64,000 nt of DNA from Neolewinella lacunae (GCF_014349155.1 NZ_JACSIT010000152.1:62001-126000); one strand, 5' to 3'. Shown: positions 41,173 through 50,067, counted from the stretch's first letter. Numbers and translations: made by a program. Notes: generated from the letters alone by a model not told the origin.

Positions 41173-41212
41173 TGGGTAGTGGCGCTACGGGTTCTGCCGA
41201 GGCCACTACCCA
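41173..41212 (+). terminator. Hairpin between two DUF4097-like genes
   Basis: TGGGTAGTGGC pairs with GCCACTACCCA (11 bp) with an 18-base loop and no T tract. It could attenuate or stabilise the transcript. It contains the GGTAGT/ACTACC words also used by the MITE-like hairpins. Confidence 0.5.
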
Positions 41213-41232
41213 AGCTGTAAAACCCCCATTCC

Positions 41233-41988
41233 ATGCGCTTTCTCTTTCTCCTCCTCGCGGTGGCTGCTCCGTTTTTTGTCCAGGCCCAGGGCGACCGCCA
41301 AGACATTGCCCTCCAAGGGGCCCGCGTCGTGCAGATCTTCGCCGCCTTCAGCTCCGTTTCCGTTACCACTGGCGGCACCGATGCCGTCTCCGTTCACCAC
41401 GTGCTCACCGCCGACGGCGAAGACCGTCCTGAACTGCGCAAACTCGAAATTGACCGCGAAAATGGTATCCTCCGCATCCGGGAGGTGCTGCCCACTGCCG
41501 AGTTGCTGGAGCGGGAGTTTGGGGGCAAGGGCGTCGAAACTTATCAGTCGGACGAAGGAGGTAAGAACAGGTACTGGGGCGTCAAAATCGACGCTACCCT
41601 GAAAATCGTAGTTCCCGCCGGCATCCTCATTTCGGTGGAAACCGTCTACGGCGGTATTGCCGTCACCAACGTAGGCGGCCTCCAACAAGCAAAGGCCAAA
41701 TACGGCGCATTAGACATTGTCTTCGGACCCGGCACCCGCGTAGGCGATCTTGATCTGTACAGCAACTACGGTGCTGTAGACCTCACCCTGCCCCCCGGCC
41801 AGGCGGCTAACCTGGACATCACCACCGAGTACGGCGAACTGCTTAGCGACCTGGACCTGAAGCTGGATACCGCCGCCAGCGAGGAAAAAGACTATTACCA
41901 GCGCGTGATCGCCCGCATCAACGGCGGGGGCACGAGGGTGCAATGCCGCGCACCCTACGGAAACGTATACCTGCGCAAGGCGAAGTAA
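41233..41988 (+). CDS. Exported DUF4097-like beta-repeat protein (paralogue)
   Basis: The product is 251 residues. The signal peptide is MRFLFLLLAVAAPFFVQA. The mature domain has repeated beta-strand words (IVVPAGILISVETVYGGIAVTN, DLYSNYGAVDLTLPPGQAANLD, GNVYLRKAK) and matches the 40314-41126 protein in layout and in the final NVYLRK. It is the last gene of the sigma-factor module. Its stop codon TAA forms the first bases of the MITE-like element at 41986, so the element either inserted exactly there or provides the stop. Confidence 0.82.
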   Translation: MRFLFLLLAVAAPFFVQAQGDRQDIALQGARVVQIFAAFSSVSVTTGGTDAVSVHHVLTADGEDRPELRKLEIDRENGILRIREVLPTAELLEREFGGKGVETYQSDEGGKNRYWGVKIDATLKIVVPAGILISVETVYGGIAVTNVGGLQQAKAKYGALDIVFGPGTRVGDLDLYSNYGAVDLTLPPGQAANLDITTEYGELLSDLDLKLDTAASEEKDYYQRVIARINGGGTRVQCRAPYGNVYLRKAK

Positions 41989-42165
41989 GTAACGTCAGGT
42001 TAGGGGTTTGCAACGTAGCTATTCACTGACTTTCAGAGGGTTAGATCGCAATGATTTTGTAGTTCGGTAGTTGGGTATTGTCTACTACCGAACTACAGTA
42101 CTGCCGTCTAAGGCCGTTGAGGACCAATTAGTTGTGATTATTGTCAGGGCCCAACCTCACCTTAA
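41986..42165 (+). repeat. MITE-like element, copy 2
   Basis: About 180 bp. It starts with TAAGTAACGTCAGGTT, which includes the stop codon of the previous gene, and ends CAACCTCACCTTAA, an imperfect inverted repeat of the start. The inner hairpin is GTAGTTCGGTAGT (42059-42071) and ACTACCGAACTAC (42084-42096). It aligns with the copies at 20934 and 55657 over its whole length. The remaining bases to 42205 show nothing else. Confidence 0.82.
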
Positions 42166-42205
42166 GTACTCAGCCTCATCTTTACTGCGCTCCCGCGTCC
42201 GGCCC

Positions 42206-42694
42206 TCAGCCCGCCATAACCGTGCGCAGGGTGGCCAACAGTTCTTCCTGCTTAGCCGCACCGTCTACGAGGTAAATAGGAAGTACCAAAGTGCTACCGT
42301 CGGTGCGGGTGAGTTGCAATTCCCGCACGTTGAGCTGCTCGGCCTTAACGAGGTCTTTGAGCGCCATCCGCTGCACGCCATCCGGCTGGTAAAGCTGCCA
42401 GGTGATGCTTGTGTCGTCAATGCGGACGTAACGCTCGAAGTCATTCCGGCGGGCCTTAAACAACAGGTATCCCCACCAGGCCAGAACGGCACCGAGCAGG
42501 AGGTAAACGATGCCCAGAAGCAGAAACCAGTAGCTGTGCTCCTGATCCGAAGCGTGCCAGTCGGTGAAGAACAGGAAGAACTGTTGCCCCGCGGCCACCA
42601 ACAAAAGGAAGGCCCCGCTGAACAGAAGGAAATGGACCCAACGTGCCCGGGGCCTGGCAGCGGGCTCGGAATGGTAGCTGTAACGAAGCTTCAT
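42206..42694 (-). CDS. Membrane protein with two helices, unknown
   Basis: The product is 162 residues from the ATG at 42694. Two hydrophobic segments at about residues 20-42 (VHFLLFSGAFLLLVAAGQQFFLFF, split) and 55-78 (WFLLLGIVYLLLGAVLAWWGYL) are followed by a soluble domain of about 85 residues (RIDDTSITWQLYQPDG, LQLTRTDGSTLVLPIYL) that looks like a PH-like beta domain. Function unknown. It lies 31 bp downstream of porZ on the same strand. Confidence 0.7.
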   Translation of the reverse strand: MKLRYSYHSEPAARPRARWVHFLLFSGAFLLLVAAGQQFFLFFTDWHASDQEHSYWFLLLGIVYLLLGAVLAWWGYLLFKARRNDFERYVRIDDTSITWQLYQPDGVQRMALKDLVKAEQLNVRELQLTRTDGSTLVLPIYLVDGAAKQEELLATLRTVMAG

Positions 42695-42725
42695 GCCCGC
42701 CAAGATAAGGCAAAGCCCCCGTAAG

Positions 42726-45104
42726 CTAGCGGATGAACACGATCTTGCCCACGGCGCTGCCAGGATCAGTGATGCTAAACTGGGGCTTGCTGCTGGCAAA
42801 TACGAGGTACACCCCGCTGGTCACCCGCCGCCCGTTGTAGTCCGTCCCTGACCACAGGAACTGTCCGCCAGCGGCGTTGCCCTCGGCGACGAGCTTCCCC
42901 GAAAGGTCCGTCACCTTCACGAGGGCGTCGCGGGCCAGTCCATTGATGGCGATAGGACCCTGGTAGCCCGGCTCAACGGGGTTGGGGAAGATGACCAGTT
43001 CCGGGCGGAAAGCCTGGGTGGCCGCCGTAGCGTCGCTCCGGTAGCTGGCAATGCCCAACTCGGTACCGAAATAGACGATGCCCGTGCCAGGGTCAATCGC
43101 AATGTCCCGCACGAGGTTATCGGGTAAGGGGCTATTGTCTTTGTCGAAAAAGAGCAGTTGCTCTTCGCCCGAGGGAGAGAGCAGGTAGGCTCCGCCACCC
43201 GTGCCAATCCATTTACGGTTGGCTCCATCGACGGTGATGGAGCGGATTTCCTCCGTTTCCAAAAGGAATCCCCCGAATTCGTCGGCTTCGGCAATGGGTA
43301 AGTCTCCCACGCAGGTCTCGGGATCAAAGACATTAGGACCGCAGGAAAAGACCACAATGCCCTGGGCGGTACCCACCCAAACGTTTCCTTCCAGATCCAC
43401 CGCCACGCTGCGCACGCTATTGGTGGGCAGGGCGCTGTTGCTGCTCGTGATCGTGCGGCAGCGGTCGTCGCTGGGGTCCATCGGCGTTCCCATTGGGTCC
43501 AGCACAGTCAGGCTGCCGCCTACGCTGGTGGCGTGGACGACCCACACTAAGCCATTAGGGTCAATGGCGATGTCCAGGGCCAGGTTGTCGTTACAGCGGG
43601 TGCCCAGCGCGGCCCATTCGCCGTCGGGACTGCGCACACTCACGATCGCATCCTGGGCGGCGCGGTTGTTGGCCAGGTAGGTAAAGCCCTGGGGGTCGCT
43701 TACGGCCCCGGCTACCCGGACGCGCCCGGGGCCTGCCCCCGCACTGAGTTGCAGCGAACTGTTCAGTTCATCAAAAATCTCCCCGCTCTCGGTAGCATCG
43801 TCCCAGGCAATGGCCCCCTCGAAGAAGGAGCTGAACCAGTGGCGTTGGCCGACTGGGTCGTAGTGAACGTCCACAATGGTACCCACGTCATCATCCCCCT
43901 GCTCCTGCCCGTCGCGGCCCCGGAACACGTCTGTATTCCGGCGGTTGAACCCGGTCCACGTTCCGTCGCGGAGGCGGTAGACGCCGCCGGCGGTGAAGCT
44001 GGGGCTGAAGTTCTCGTCCAGCACGCCGGGGGCCACCCACAGGGCCGTTCCGTCGTGGAGCAGGCGGAAGTTGTCATCGGTCGGCGGCCCCCCGTATTCA
44101 AGGGTGATGCACTCGCGGCTGGTGGCGGAGGTCAGGTAGCGGATGCCGGGGATGCGGCCACTTTCGGAAATCCAGATGCGGCCACGGTCGTCTTCCAGCG
44201 AATTCGTTACGTCAAAAAAGCATTCATTGCGCAGGACCTGCCGCAGGCCATTGGCATCGTACATACGGATTTGGCGGTCGCGACAGCTGTTATCGGTACA
44301 GCGGTAGCCGACCATCAGCAAGCTGGGGCCGGTGCTGAGGTACTCAAGTTCCCAGGCCGGCGCTTCCTCGGCATCGTAGAAGAGCGTCGCCGTGTCGCCC
44401 TCAAGGCGATAAACGTCATGGCCGATGCCGAAGTAGAGTTGCTCATTGAATACCTCGATCACCGGGCTGGCGTAGTCGCCCGGAAAGCCGTTGGCTTCGC
44501 CCAGCAGCGCCCAGGTGCCAAAGTCGCTCAGGTTGACGCCCACCTGGGGCGCGCGGTAGATGCCTTCGTCGGTCGCCGCGTAGATGAAGCCGTTGTGCAG
44601 GGCCACGCCCGCCACGATCGCCCCCGTGAAGGTGGTGAACAGGAAGGTTGCGTTGTCGAGGTCCAAAACGGAGACGCCGTAGCCAGCCGCCAGGTAGACC
44701 TGGTTGTTGGGCCCAAAGAAAAGGGCGTTGACTTTCTTATCGCCGCTGAAATTGAAATTGTCGATCTGCCGGAGGGTGAAGAAGCGGCCGTCGCGGTAGA
44801 GGTCAATCACGCTGCTTTCGTAGACGATGATGAGGGTCTCGGTGGGGCCGTGGTACCGGATGAGGCGGATGCGGGCCTCGGCCAGCCCGTCTTCCCGCGC
44901 CAGCCGCGTGATGCTGAGGTCTTCCTTGTCCAGAAAGAAAATGGCTTTGCCGGTGGTGTAGATGATGGAGTTGGGGCTCTCGGTCACGTCCGTGCCCGTG
45001 CGGTAGGCCTGCAGCGTCCGCCACTCTCCGAGGCTATCGGCCTGGCTGCAGAGCATGGTGCTGGTAAGAAAGCAAACCCAGAAGAGAAGCATGGTATGGC
45101 GCAT
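42726..45104 (-). CDS. porZ: Type IX secretion system protein PorZ (beta-propeller)
   Basis: The product is 792 residues with a signal peptide (MLLFWVCFLTSTMLCSQA). It begins SLGEWRTLQAYRTGTDV and runs through propeller blades such as DGLAEARIRLIRYH, LIIVYESSVIDLYRDG and VLDLDNATF, which match the opening of PorZ of Porphyromonas gingivalis as I know it. Two seven-bladed propellers are followed by a C-terminal sorting-type domain (VIFPNPVEPGYQG, GVYLVFASS). PorZ is part of the outer-membrane attachment complex that delivers A-LPS to T9SS cargo. Several T9SS cargo proteins occur in this window. Some annotators would call it a two-component regulator propeller protein. Confidence 0.85.
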   Translation of the reverse strand: MRHTMLLFWVCFLTSTMLCSQADSLGEWRTLQAYRTGTDVTESPNSIIYTTGKAIFFLDKEDLSITRLAREDGLAEARIRLIRYHGPTETLIIVYESSVIDLYRDGRFFTLRQIDNFNFSGDKKVNALFFGPNNQVYLAAGYGVSVLDLDNATFLFTTFTGAIVAGVALHNGFIYAATDEGIYRAPQVGVNLSDFGTWALLGEANGFPGDYASPVIEVFNEQLYFGIGHDVYRLEGDTATLFYDAEEAPAWELEYLSTGPSLLMVGYRCTDNSCRDRQIRMYDANGLRQVLRNECFFDVTNSLEDDRGRIWISESGRIPGIRYLTSATSRECITLEYGGPPTDDNFRLLHDGTALWVAPGVLDENFSPSFTAGGVYRLRDGTWTGFNRRNTDVFRGRDGQEQGDDDVGTIVDVHYDPVGQRHWFSSFFEGAIAWDDATESGEIFDELNSSLQLSAGAGPGRVRVAGAVSDPQGFTYLANNRAAQDAIVSVRSPDGEWAALGTRCNDNLALDIAIDPNGLVWVVHATSVGGSLTVLDPMGTPMDPSDDRCRTITSSNSALPTNSVRSVAVDLEGNVWVGTAQGIVVFSCGPNVFDPETCVGDLPIAEADEFGGFLLETEEIRSITVDGANRKWIGTGGGAYLLSPSGEEQLLFFDKDNSPLPDNLVRDIAIDPGTGIVYFGTELGIASYRSDATAATQAFRPELVIFPNPVEPGYQGPIAINGLARDALVKVTDLSGKLVAEGNAAGGQFLWSGTDYNGRRVTSGVYLVFASSKPQFSITDPGSAVGKIVFIR

Positions 45105-45262
45105 GGGGTAAATTTAGCGCGGGCCCGGCAGTTGGGGCGGTGGCAAGGGCAGATTTGGTAAGGCACCGTACGAATTGGCGGCGGCGCACCCATTAGATAC
45201 GCGCAAAGTGGCTGGCGTAGTCTTGGACTCCCAATAAAGATGGTAGCGGCTGGTCTTTCAGC

Positions 45263-45306
45263 GGGCGCGGCCGCAGGTGCCATGGACGAATTTAAGAGCA
45301 GGGAAG
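45263..45306 (+). repeat. Dispersed repeat, copy 13
   Basis: Core GGGCGCGGCCGCAGGTGC (45263-45280) with a diverged tail (AGAGCAGGGAAGG near 45294). It lies upstream of porZ on the opposite strand side of the intergenic region. Confidence 0.82.
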
Positions 45307-45361
45307 GGGAGGATAGGCTGTCCCGGAAAGCTTGCCCCTGGGAAATACCTGGGGAACGGAC

Positions 45362-45558
45362 AAAAAAAGAGCCGGACGTTGCACCGTCCGGCCCATGTTG
45401 TAGCTTTCAAAACTACCAAGTAATAACTGGAATCTAGGGCGCTGGGCGCCAAAAAAAACCTTTCAGAAGGCGAGCCGAAAACCAACAATCGGGTACGCCT
45501 GAGATAAACACGCTTTTTGGAAAAAACCCTGAGCGGAGTGTTGCACCACTTCCTGCTC
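45362..45558 (-). ncRNA. Candidate small RNA
   Basis: On the minus strand a TACCTTTG box (45565-45572) is followed about 180 bases later by an intrinsic terminator, stem GCCGGACG/CGTCCGGC (45371-45392), and seven U. No start codon with a plausible reading frame lies between. The stretch contains further short stems (GGCGCCCAGCGCC; TTGGTAG...CTACAA). The size fits a 6S-type or other regulatory RNA, but I could not match it to a family and no -33 TTG is seen. Alternatively it is a premature terminator in the porZ leader. Confidence 0.38.
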
Positions 45559-45701
45559 GTGAAGCAAAGGTACGGCCAGGGGGGGAGGGGGCACCACCCC
45601 ACGGGCATGGGGTGACAGGAGGGACGGGGGGCTTTTAGGTAAATTTTAACACTTTTTTGGGCGGAAACCGGTCCTGGTACCCGGGCCGCTTTCCTTTTTT
45701 C

Positions 45702-45750
45702 TTTCCCTGCTCTTCCCCGGGGTACGGCGCTTGCACCTGCGGCCGCGCCC
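45702..45750 (-). repeat. Dispersed repeat, copy 14
   Basis: Plus-strand reading: tail CCCTGCTCTTCC (45706-45717) and core GCACCTGCGGCCGCGCCC (45733-45750). It lies about 80 bases before the photolyase gene. The rest of 45105-45831 apart from the features listed shows nothing clear. Confidence 0.82.
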
Positions 45751-45831
45751 GACTAGTGGCCCACTGGTCCCACGCTCCACCGAAAAGCGCTGGCCCTAAA
45801 CCAAGGAGGGGAATTTTGCCTTGTAGGGAGT

Positions 45832-47187
45832 ATGAAAGCACGGCCCACGATTTTTTGGCATCGCCGCGATTTGCGCTTCCCGGATAATGCCGGCCTCTAC
45901 CGGGCCCTGAAGGCGGGCGGACCGGTACTGCCCATTTTCATCTTTGATCAGGAGATTCTCCGTAAGTTGGAAGACCCCCGAGATGCACGGGTGACGTTCA
46001 TCCACCGCAGCGTAACGGAACTGGCCGAGGCCTACCGCAGCATGGGGTCTGACCTGCGCGTGTACTACGGTAAGCCCCTGGAGGTATGGGCGGGCATCGT
46101 GAAAGACCTGCAACCCCGGGCCGTATATACCAACCGCGACTACGAACCCTACGCCCGCGAGCGCGACGGGGCGGTGGAGGCCCTTCTGGAAAAAGCCGGG
46201 GCCACCTTCCATCACTACAAAGACCACCTCATTTTTGAAGGAAAGGAAGTCCAGAAAAATGACGGTGGCCCCTACACCGTCTACACCCCGTTCTGGAACA
46301 AGTGGCGGGAACGGCTGAAGAGCCGGATGAGCACTTTTGAGGGCAAGGAAATATCCTACTACCTCAAACCCTACCCCAACGAAAAGTACGCCAAAAACCT
46401 GCTGCCAGTAGCTAAGCCCGGGAAGATCATCAGCCTGCAGGAGATGGGTTTTGAACCCGCCAGGACGGACTTTCCGCCCACGGAAGTGAGCCGCAAACTG
46501 ATCCAGCACTACGATGAAACGCGGGACTTCCCCGGAACAGAGGGAACCAGTCGCCTGGGCGTCCACTTCCGCCACGGCACCATCTCCATCCGGGAAAAGG
46601 CGCGGCGGGCGCAGGGACTTAACGAAACCTACCTGAAGGAACTGGTGTGGCGAGACTTTTACTCCAACATCCTCCAACATTTTCCTTACGTGGTGGAGGG
46701 GCCGTTTCGCGAAGAATACGCCGCCATCCCGTGGGAAAACAACGAGGACCACTTTGCGGCCTGGTGTGCCGGCCGGACGGGCGTTCCGCTGGTCGACGCC
46801 GGAATGCGGCAGCTCAATGCGACCGGCTACATGCACAATCGGGTGCGCATGATCGTGGCCAGTTACCTGACCAAACACTTGCTCATCAATTGGCAGTGGG
46901 GCGAACATTACTTTGCGAAAAAGCTGCTGGATTTTGAACTGGCCAGCAATAACGGCGGCTGGCAGTGGGCGGCCAGTTGCGGGACGGATGCGCAGCCCTA
47001 CTTCCGGATTTTCAACTACGAGAGCCAGCAAAAGAAATTCGATCCCGACTTTACCTACGTCAAAGCCTGGGTGCCCGAATTCGGTACGCCCGAGTACCCC
47101 AGCGAACCGCTGGTGGAACATAAGTTTGGCCGGGAACGCGCCCTCGAGGTCTATAAAAAGGCCCTGGCCGAAGCAAAAAGAGGCTAA
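45832..47187 (+). CDS. phrB: Deoxyribodipyrimidine photolyase (cryptochrome/photolyase family)
   Basis: The product is 451 residues. It starts PTIFWHRRDLRFPDN, the N-terminal photolyase domain that binds the antenna cofactor. The FAD-binding C-terminal half has TSRLGVHFRHGTIS, LVWRDFYSNILQHFP, GVPLVDAGMRQLNATGYMHNRVRMI and the electron-transfer WQWAASCGTDAQPYFRIFN. It repairs UV-induced cyclobutane pyrimidine dimers in light. The family also contains cryptochromes, but the conserved sequence and length are those of a class I CPD photolyase. It stands alone, with a promoter of the next gene directly downstream. Confidence 0.95.
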   Translation: MKARPTIFWHRRDLRFPDNAGLYRALKAGGPVLPIFIFDQEILRKLEDPRDARVTFIHRSVTELAEAYRSMGSDLRVYYGKPLEVWAGIVKDLQPRAVYTNRDYEPYARERDGAVEALLEKAGATFHHYKDHLIFEGKEVQKNDGGPYTVYTPFWNKWRERLKSRMSTFEGKEISYYLKPYPNEKYAKNLLPVAKPGKIISLQEMGFEPARTDFPPTEVSRKLIQHYDETRDFPGTEGTSRLGVHFRHGTISIREKARRAQGLNETYLKELVWRDFYSNILQHFPYVVEGPFREEYAAIPWENNEDHFAAWCAGRTGVPLVDAGMRQLNATGYMHNRVRMIVASYLTKHLLINWQWGEHYFAKKLLDFELASNNGGWQWAASCGTDAQPYFRIFNYESQQKKFDPDFTYVKAWVPEFGTPEYPSEPLVEHKFGRERALEVYKKALAEAKRG

Positions 47188-47216
47188 AAAGCCCGAATCA
47201 TGGGGTGGTGTGGGGG

Positions 47217-47248
47217 TTGACTTGCTGTGTAAGCTAAGCCTAGCTTTG
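47217..47248 (+). promoter_or_regulatory. Promoter of the outer-membrane protein gene
   Basis: TTG (47217-47219; also 47222-47224) and TAGCTTTG (47241-47248), 21 bases apart (16 from the second TTG), 22 bases before the ATG at 47270. Confidence 0.6.
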
Positions 47249-47269
47249 CAGTAAACCGTTGCTGACCAG

Positions 47270-48514
47270 ATGAGAACGACATTTTTGGCTTTATTTCTTA
47301 CGCTTGGCCTGGTACTTTCGGGCAAGGGGATTCCGGACCGCCTTATGCTTTTTGTAGATTGTGAGTGCAATAAAACCCTGCTCAAGCAGCGCCTGGACTA
47401 CGTCAACCACACGGTAGACCCCACTTCGGCGCAGGTCAATCTCTTCATTGTTACCAACTACCTGAGCAATGGGGGCAGGGTGTACGATCTGAGCTTCAAA
47501 GGGCAGAAAGAGCTGGCGGGGAACCAACTCACCTTCAAGGTGGCGACTACTGCGGTGATGACGGAACTGGAGCGGGATGAACTCCTTACCCACCGCATCA
47601 AACTGGGTTTGGCGGGCTTCCTGGCGGGGACGCCCTACGGAGCACTGGCCGATATAAACATTGCGCAGCCTGCCGTAGCCGACACGGTCGCTGCGATAGA
47701 AGAAAAGCAAGAGGATAAAAAAGACAACTGGAACAACTGGATTTTTGAGGTGTGGGCCAACTTCAAGGTGCAAACGGAGAGCCAACGGGGCAGTTCGGAA
47801 CTGCGTCTGGGCTTCGAGGCGGACCGGACGACCCCGGAACTGCGGGTGAGGTTCAGCCCTAACCTGTTTTACCGGAACCAGACGGTAACCCAGTCCGACG
47901 GAACCTCCCTGACGGCCGTGCGGCGGGATTTATGGATGGACGCTTCGGTGGTGAAAAGTGTGGGCGACCACTGGTCGGTCGGGCTTTTTAACAGCATGTC
48001 TTCCAGCACTTTCCGGAACATCAACTACAGCGTGTGGTTGGCACCGGCGATTGAGTACAATATCTTCGATTACGCCGATGTGCCGCTGCGGGAGTTTACG
48101 GTTGCCTACCGCCTGGGCTGGGCGCACAACCAATACACCGAAGAAACGATTTTCCTGAAAGACCAGGAAAGTCTGGTGCGCCATGCGGTGGACGTAGACC
48201 TGCGGGTGCGGCAGCGGTGGGGACAAATCTTCGTGGGGGTCTCCGGGGGGAACTTCCTGACCGACTTTTCTAAGAACCGACTCTCTCTGAACGGCCGCGC
48301 CAACGTGAGGGTCATCAAGGGGCTTTCCTTCAACATCGGCGGAGGCTACGAGATCATCAATGACCAGATCAGCCTGCCCCGGGGTACGGCTTCGGTGGAG
48401 GACATCCTGCTCGGGCAGTCGCAACTGGCTACGAACTTTGAAGCGGACCTTAGTTTTGGCCTGAGTTACACCTTCGGCTCGCTGTACAACAACGTGATCA
48501 ACACCCGACTCTGA
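47270..48514 (+). CDS. Predicted outer-membrane beta-barrel protein
   Basis: The product is 414 residues with a signal peptide (MRTTFLALFLTLGLVLS). The N-terminal ~120 residues form a periplasmic-like domain that starts with VDCECNKTLLKQRLDYVN. After a charged linker (VAAIEEKQEDKKDN) the C-terminal ~260 residues show alternating hydrophobic strands with aromatic ends (LRVRFSPNLFY, VWLAPAIEYNIF, TVAYRLGWAHNQY, FEADLSFGLSYTFG), as in an outer-membrane barrel. I do not recognise a specific family. It has its own promoter and terminator. Confidence 0.78.
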   Translation: MRTTFLALFLTLGLVLSGKGIPDRLMLFVDCECNKTLLKQRLDYVNHTVDPTSAQVNLFIVTNYLSNGGRVYDLSFKGQKELAGNQLTFKVATTAVMTELERDELLTHRIKLGLAGFLAGTPYGALADINIAQPAVADTVAAIEEKQEDKKDNWNNWIFEVWANFKVQTESQRGSSELRLGFEADRTTPELRVRFSPNLFYRNQTVTQSDGTSLTAVRRDLWMDASVVKSVGDHWSVGLFNSMSSSTFRNINYSVWLAPAIEYNIFDYADVPLREFTVAYRLGWAHNQYTEETIFLKDQESLVRHAVDVDLRVRQRWGQIFVGVSGGNFLTDFSKNRLSLNGRANVRVIKGLSFNIGGGYEIINDQISLPRGTASVEDILLGQSQLATNFEADLSFGLSYTFGSLYNNVINTRL

Positions 48515-48540
48515 GAGGCTCTGCGCGCTAGCGTCCAATG

Positions 48541-48576
48541 CAAAGGCCCGTAATCCAGCTGGACTACGGGCCTTTG
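48541..48576 (+). terminator. Intrinsic terminator
   Basis: CAAAGGCCCGTA pairs with TACGGGCCTTTG (12 bp). It ends the outer-membrane protein transcript; the T run is short. Confidence 0.78.
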
Positions 48577-48734
48577 CGTTGGTTGGATGGACCTACAGCA
48601 AACTTGCCGGGCGACTGGCGAAGCAGCGCGGTGAAATGGGGCGGTGAGGCCACAAGTCCGGTCAGGCTTTAGAGCGCTACTTGACGGTGGGGAAGGGAGC
48701 CCGAGCGGGCGGATACCCTTCCGGGGGGAGGCTT

Positions 48735-48986
48735 TTAGAGTCCGCCGCCGCCGCCCTGAGCGCTAACGGCGAGGGCCGTAAGGACGCAAAGGATGAACAG
48801 TGCTGCGGCGAGGCCCCAGGTGATTTTCTCAATGACGTCGGTAGAGCGGGAAGCGCCGAGCATCTGATTGGCCTGGGAACCGCCGAAAGTAGAGTCGATA
48901 CCACCGCCTTTGGGGTTCTGTACGAGGACAACGATCATGAGTAGTACGCAGATCGCACCGGTCAGGATGGTAAGAAAATTGACCAT
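48735..48986 (-). CDS. secG: Preprotein translocase subunit SecG
   Basis: The product is 83 residues with two membrane helices: FLTILTGAICVLLMIVVLVQNPKGGG, the SecG signature of helix one and the conserved loop, then GGSQANQMLGASRSTDVIEK and a second helix ITWGLAAALFILCVLTAL. It ends in a glycine run. SecG assists SecYE and SecA in protein export. It lies 4 bp downstream of the TPR-like gene and is probably co-transcribed with it. Confidence 0.93.
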   Translation of the reverse strand: MVNFLTILTGAICVLLMIVVLVQNPKGGGIDSTFGGSQANQMLGASRSTDVIEKITWGLAAALFILCVLTALAVSAQGGGGGL

Positions 48987-48990
48987 GGGA

Positions 48991-49869
48991 CTATAGTTTT
49001 TCCTTCAAATCTTGGATAAGGCCCGCAAAGATCGGCTTTTTATCTGGATTGAGCAAGATTAGCCGCTGGTACATTTTGATGGCGTTCTGGTACTGGCCCT
49101 GGCGGACGAGCAGACTGGCGAGGGTTTCGCTGGCAACGTCTTCCTGGGCCATCAGGCTGCGGCGGGCAATGCTGTCTACCGCAGCCCCCCCGGAGCGAGG
49201 GCGAATATCCTGCATCTCCCGGATCCGGTGGAGCCGTTGGCGGAGGGACGGAGGGGAGGGCGGAGTGGTTTGGCGGGCAAACTTTTGGGAGGGCTCTGGC
49301 TGCAATTCCCCTTCCGCTGCTGGGGCCAGGGAGGGCGCTGGAGCGGGGAGAAGGGTGGTAAAAGTGGCCGCAGCGGCTACCCACGCGGCGACGTCGAAGC
49401 CGGGAAGCGGAGGAGGCACCACCGGGGTGGGGTTTTTCGGAACTTTGGGGGCGGGAAAGTCCAACTCCTCCGGCGGCCAAACTGCCGCAGCTGCGGGGGG
49501 TGGGGGTGGCGGAGTAGCGGAGGCGGGACGGTTTTCGTTGGGGCTGGGAGCCAGGAGGGCATCGAGGCTGAGCTCTTCGAGGTTCTTCAGTTCGAGGGTC
49601 TCGCCTTCACCTAAGGGGGCTTGGTGGGCGTCTTCGGTGAGCTCGCGCAGCAGGTCGTAAAGGAAGCTACGATCAAAAGTAGCCGCAGCGCAGCGTTCCC
49701 GGTAGGTCGCCTCGTCGGGGTGCCCCTCCAGGTGCGCCTTTACCCAAAGCAGTAAGCGCAGGTTAGCCGAATAGGGGTAACGAAGCGCAAGTTGTTGCAA
49801 TTCCGTCAGGGGCAGCCCGAACAAAAGGCGGGGCTTTTCCAGATAATTTTGGAAATCTTTTGCGTTCAT
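48991..49869 (-). CDS. TPR-like protein with proline-rich linker, unknown
   Basis: The product is 292 residues from the ATG at 49869. The N-terminal ~100 residues are helical (KDFQNYLEKPRLLFGLPLTE, LRYPYSANLRLLLWVKAHLEG). A proline/alanine-rich low-complexity linker follows (for example ATPPPPPPAAAAV and LLPAPAPSLAPA). The C-terminal ~50 residues form a tetratricopeptide repeat (VASETLASLLVRQGQYQNAIKMYQRLILLNPDK). This layout is common in Bacteroidota genes next to secG. Function unknown; a protein-protein adaptor is likely. Confidence 0.8.
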   Translation of the reverse strand: MNAKDFQNYLEKPRLLFGLPLTELQQLALRYPYSANLRLLLWVKAHLEGHPDEATYRERCAAATFDRSFLYDLLRELTEDAHQAPLGEGETLELKNLEELSLDALLAPSPNENRPASATPPPPPPAAAAVWPPEELDFPAPKVPKNPTPVVPPPLPGFDVAAWVAAAATFTTLLPAPAPSLAPAAEGELQPEPSQKFARQTTPPSPPSLRQRLHRIREMQDIRPRSGGAAVDSIARRSLMAQEDVASETLASLLVRQGQYQNAIKMYQRLILLNPDKKPIFAGLIQDLKEKL

Positions 49870-50001
49870 TCTCCGTGGTCTGAGGTCAAAGATCGATAAT
49901 TGCGCTGGGATTGCCAATTGCTTTCTTCTGATCCGGGGCCAGGCCTTATGAAAAATTTGCTGAATGCCGAACTTTTTACCGGTATTTATTTTTACATTTA
50001 G

Positions 50002-50055
50002 ATGCTGGTGGCTGGCCCAAGGGTCCGCTGCCAGTTGAATTTGTGTTGTTCATAG
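50002..50055 (+). CDS. Possible 17-residue leader peptide
   Basis: ATG to TAG encodes MLVAGPRVRCQLNLCCS. It lies inside a stem-forming stretch (CTGGTGGC with GCTGCCAG) and ends 12 bases before a terminator. Three cysteines in 17 residues suggest a possible leader peptide for attenuation, but there is no strong ribosome-binding site and it may be chance. Confidence 0.2.
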   Translation: MLVAGPRVRCQLNLCCS

Positions 50056-50067
50056 TGTTTATTTTAC

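Noticed and set aside
45160-45240. Possible tRNA or structured RNA
   Set aside because: No cloverleaf arms or T-loop consensus could be formed; nothing else in the window looks like a tRNA or rRNA either.
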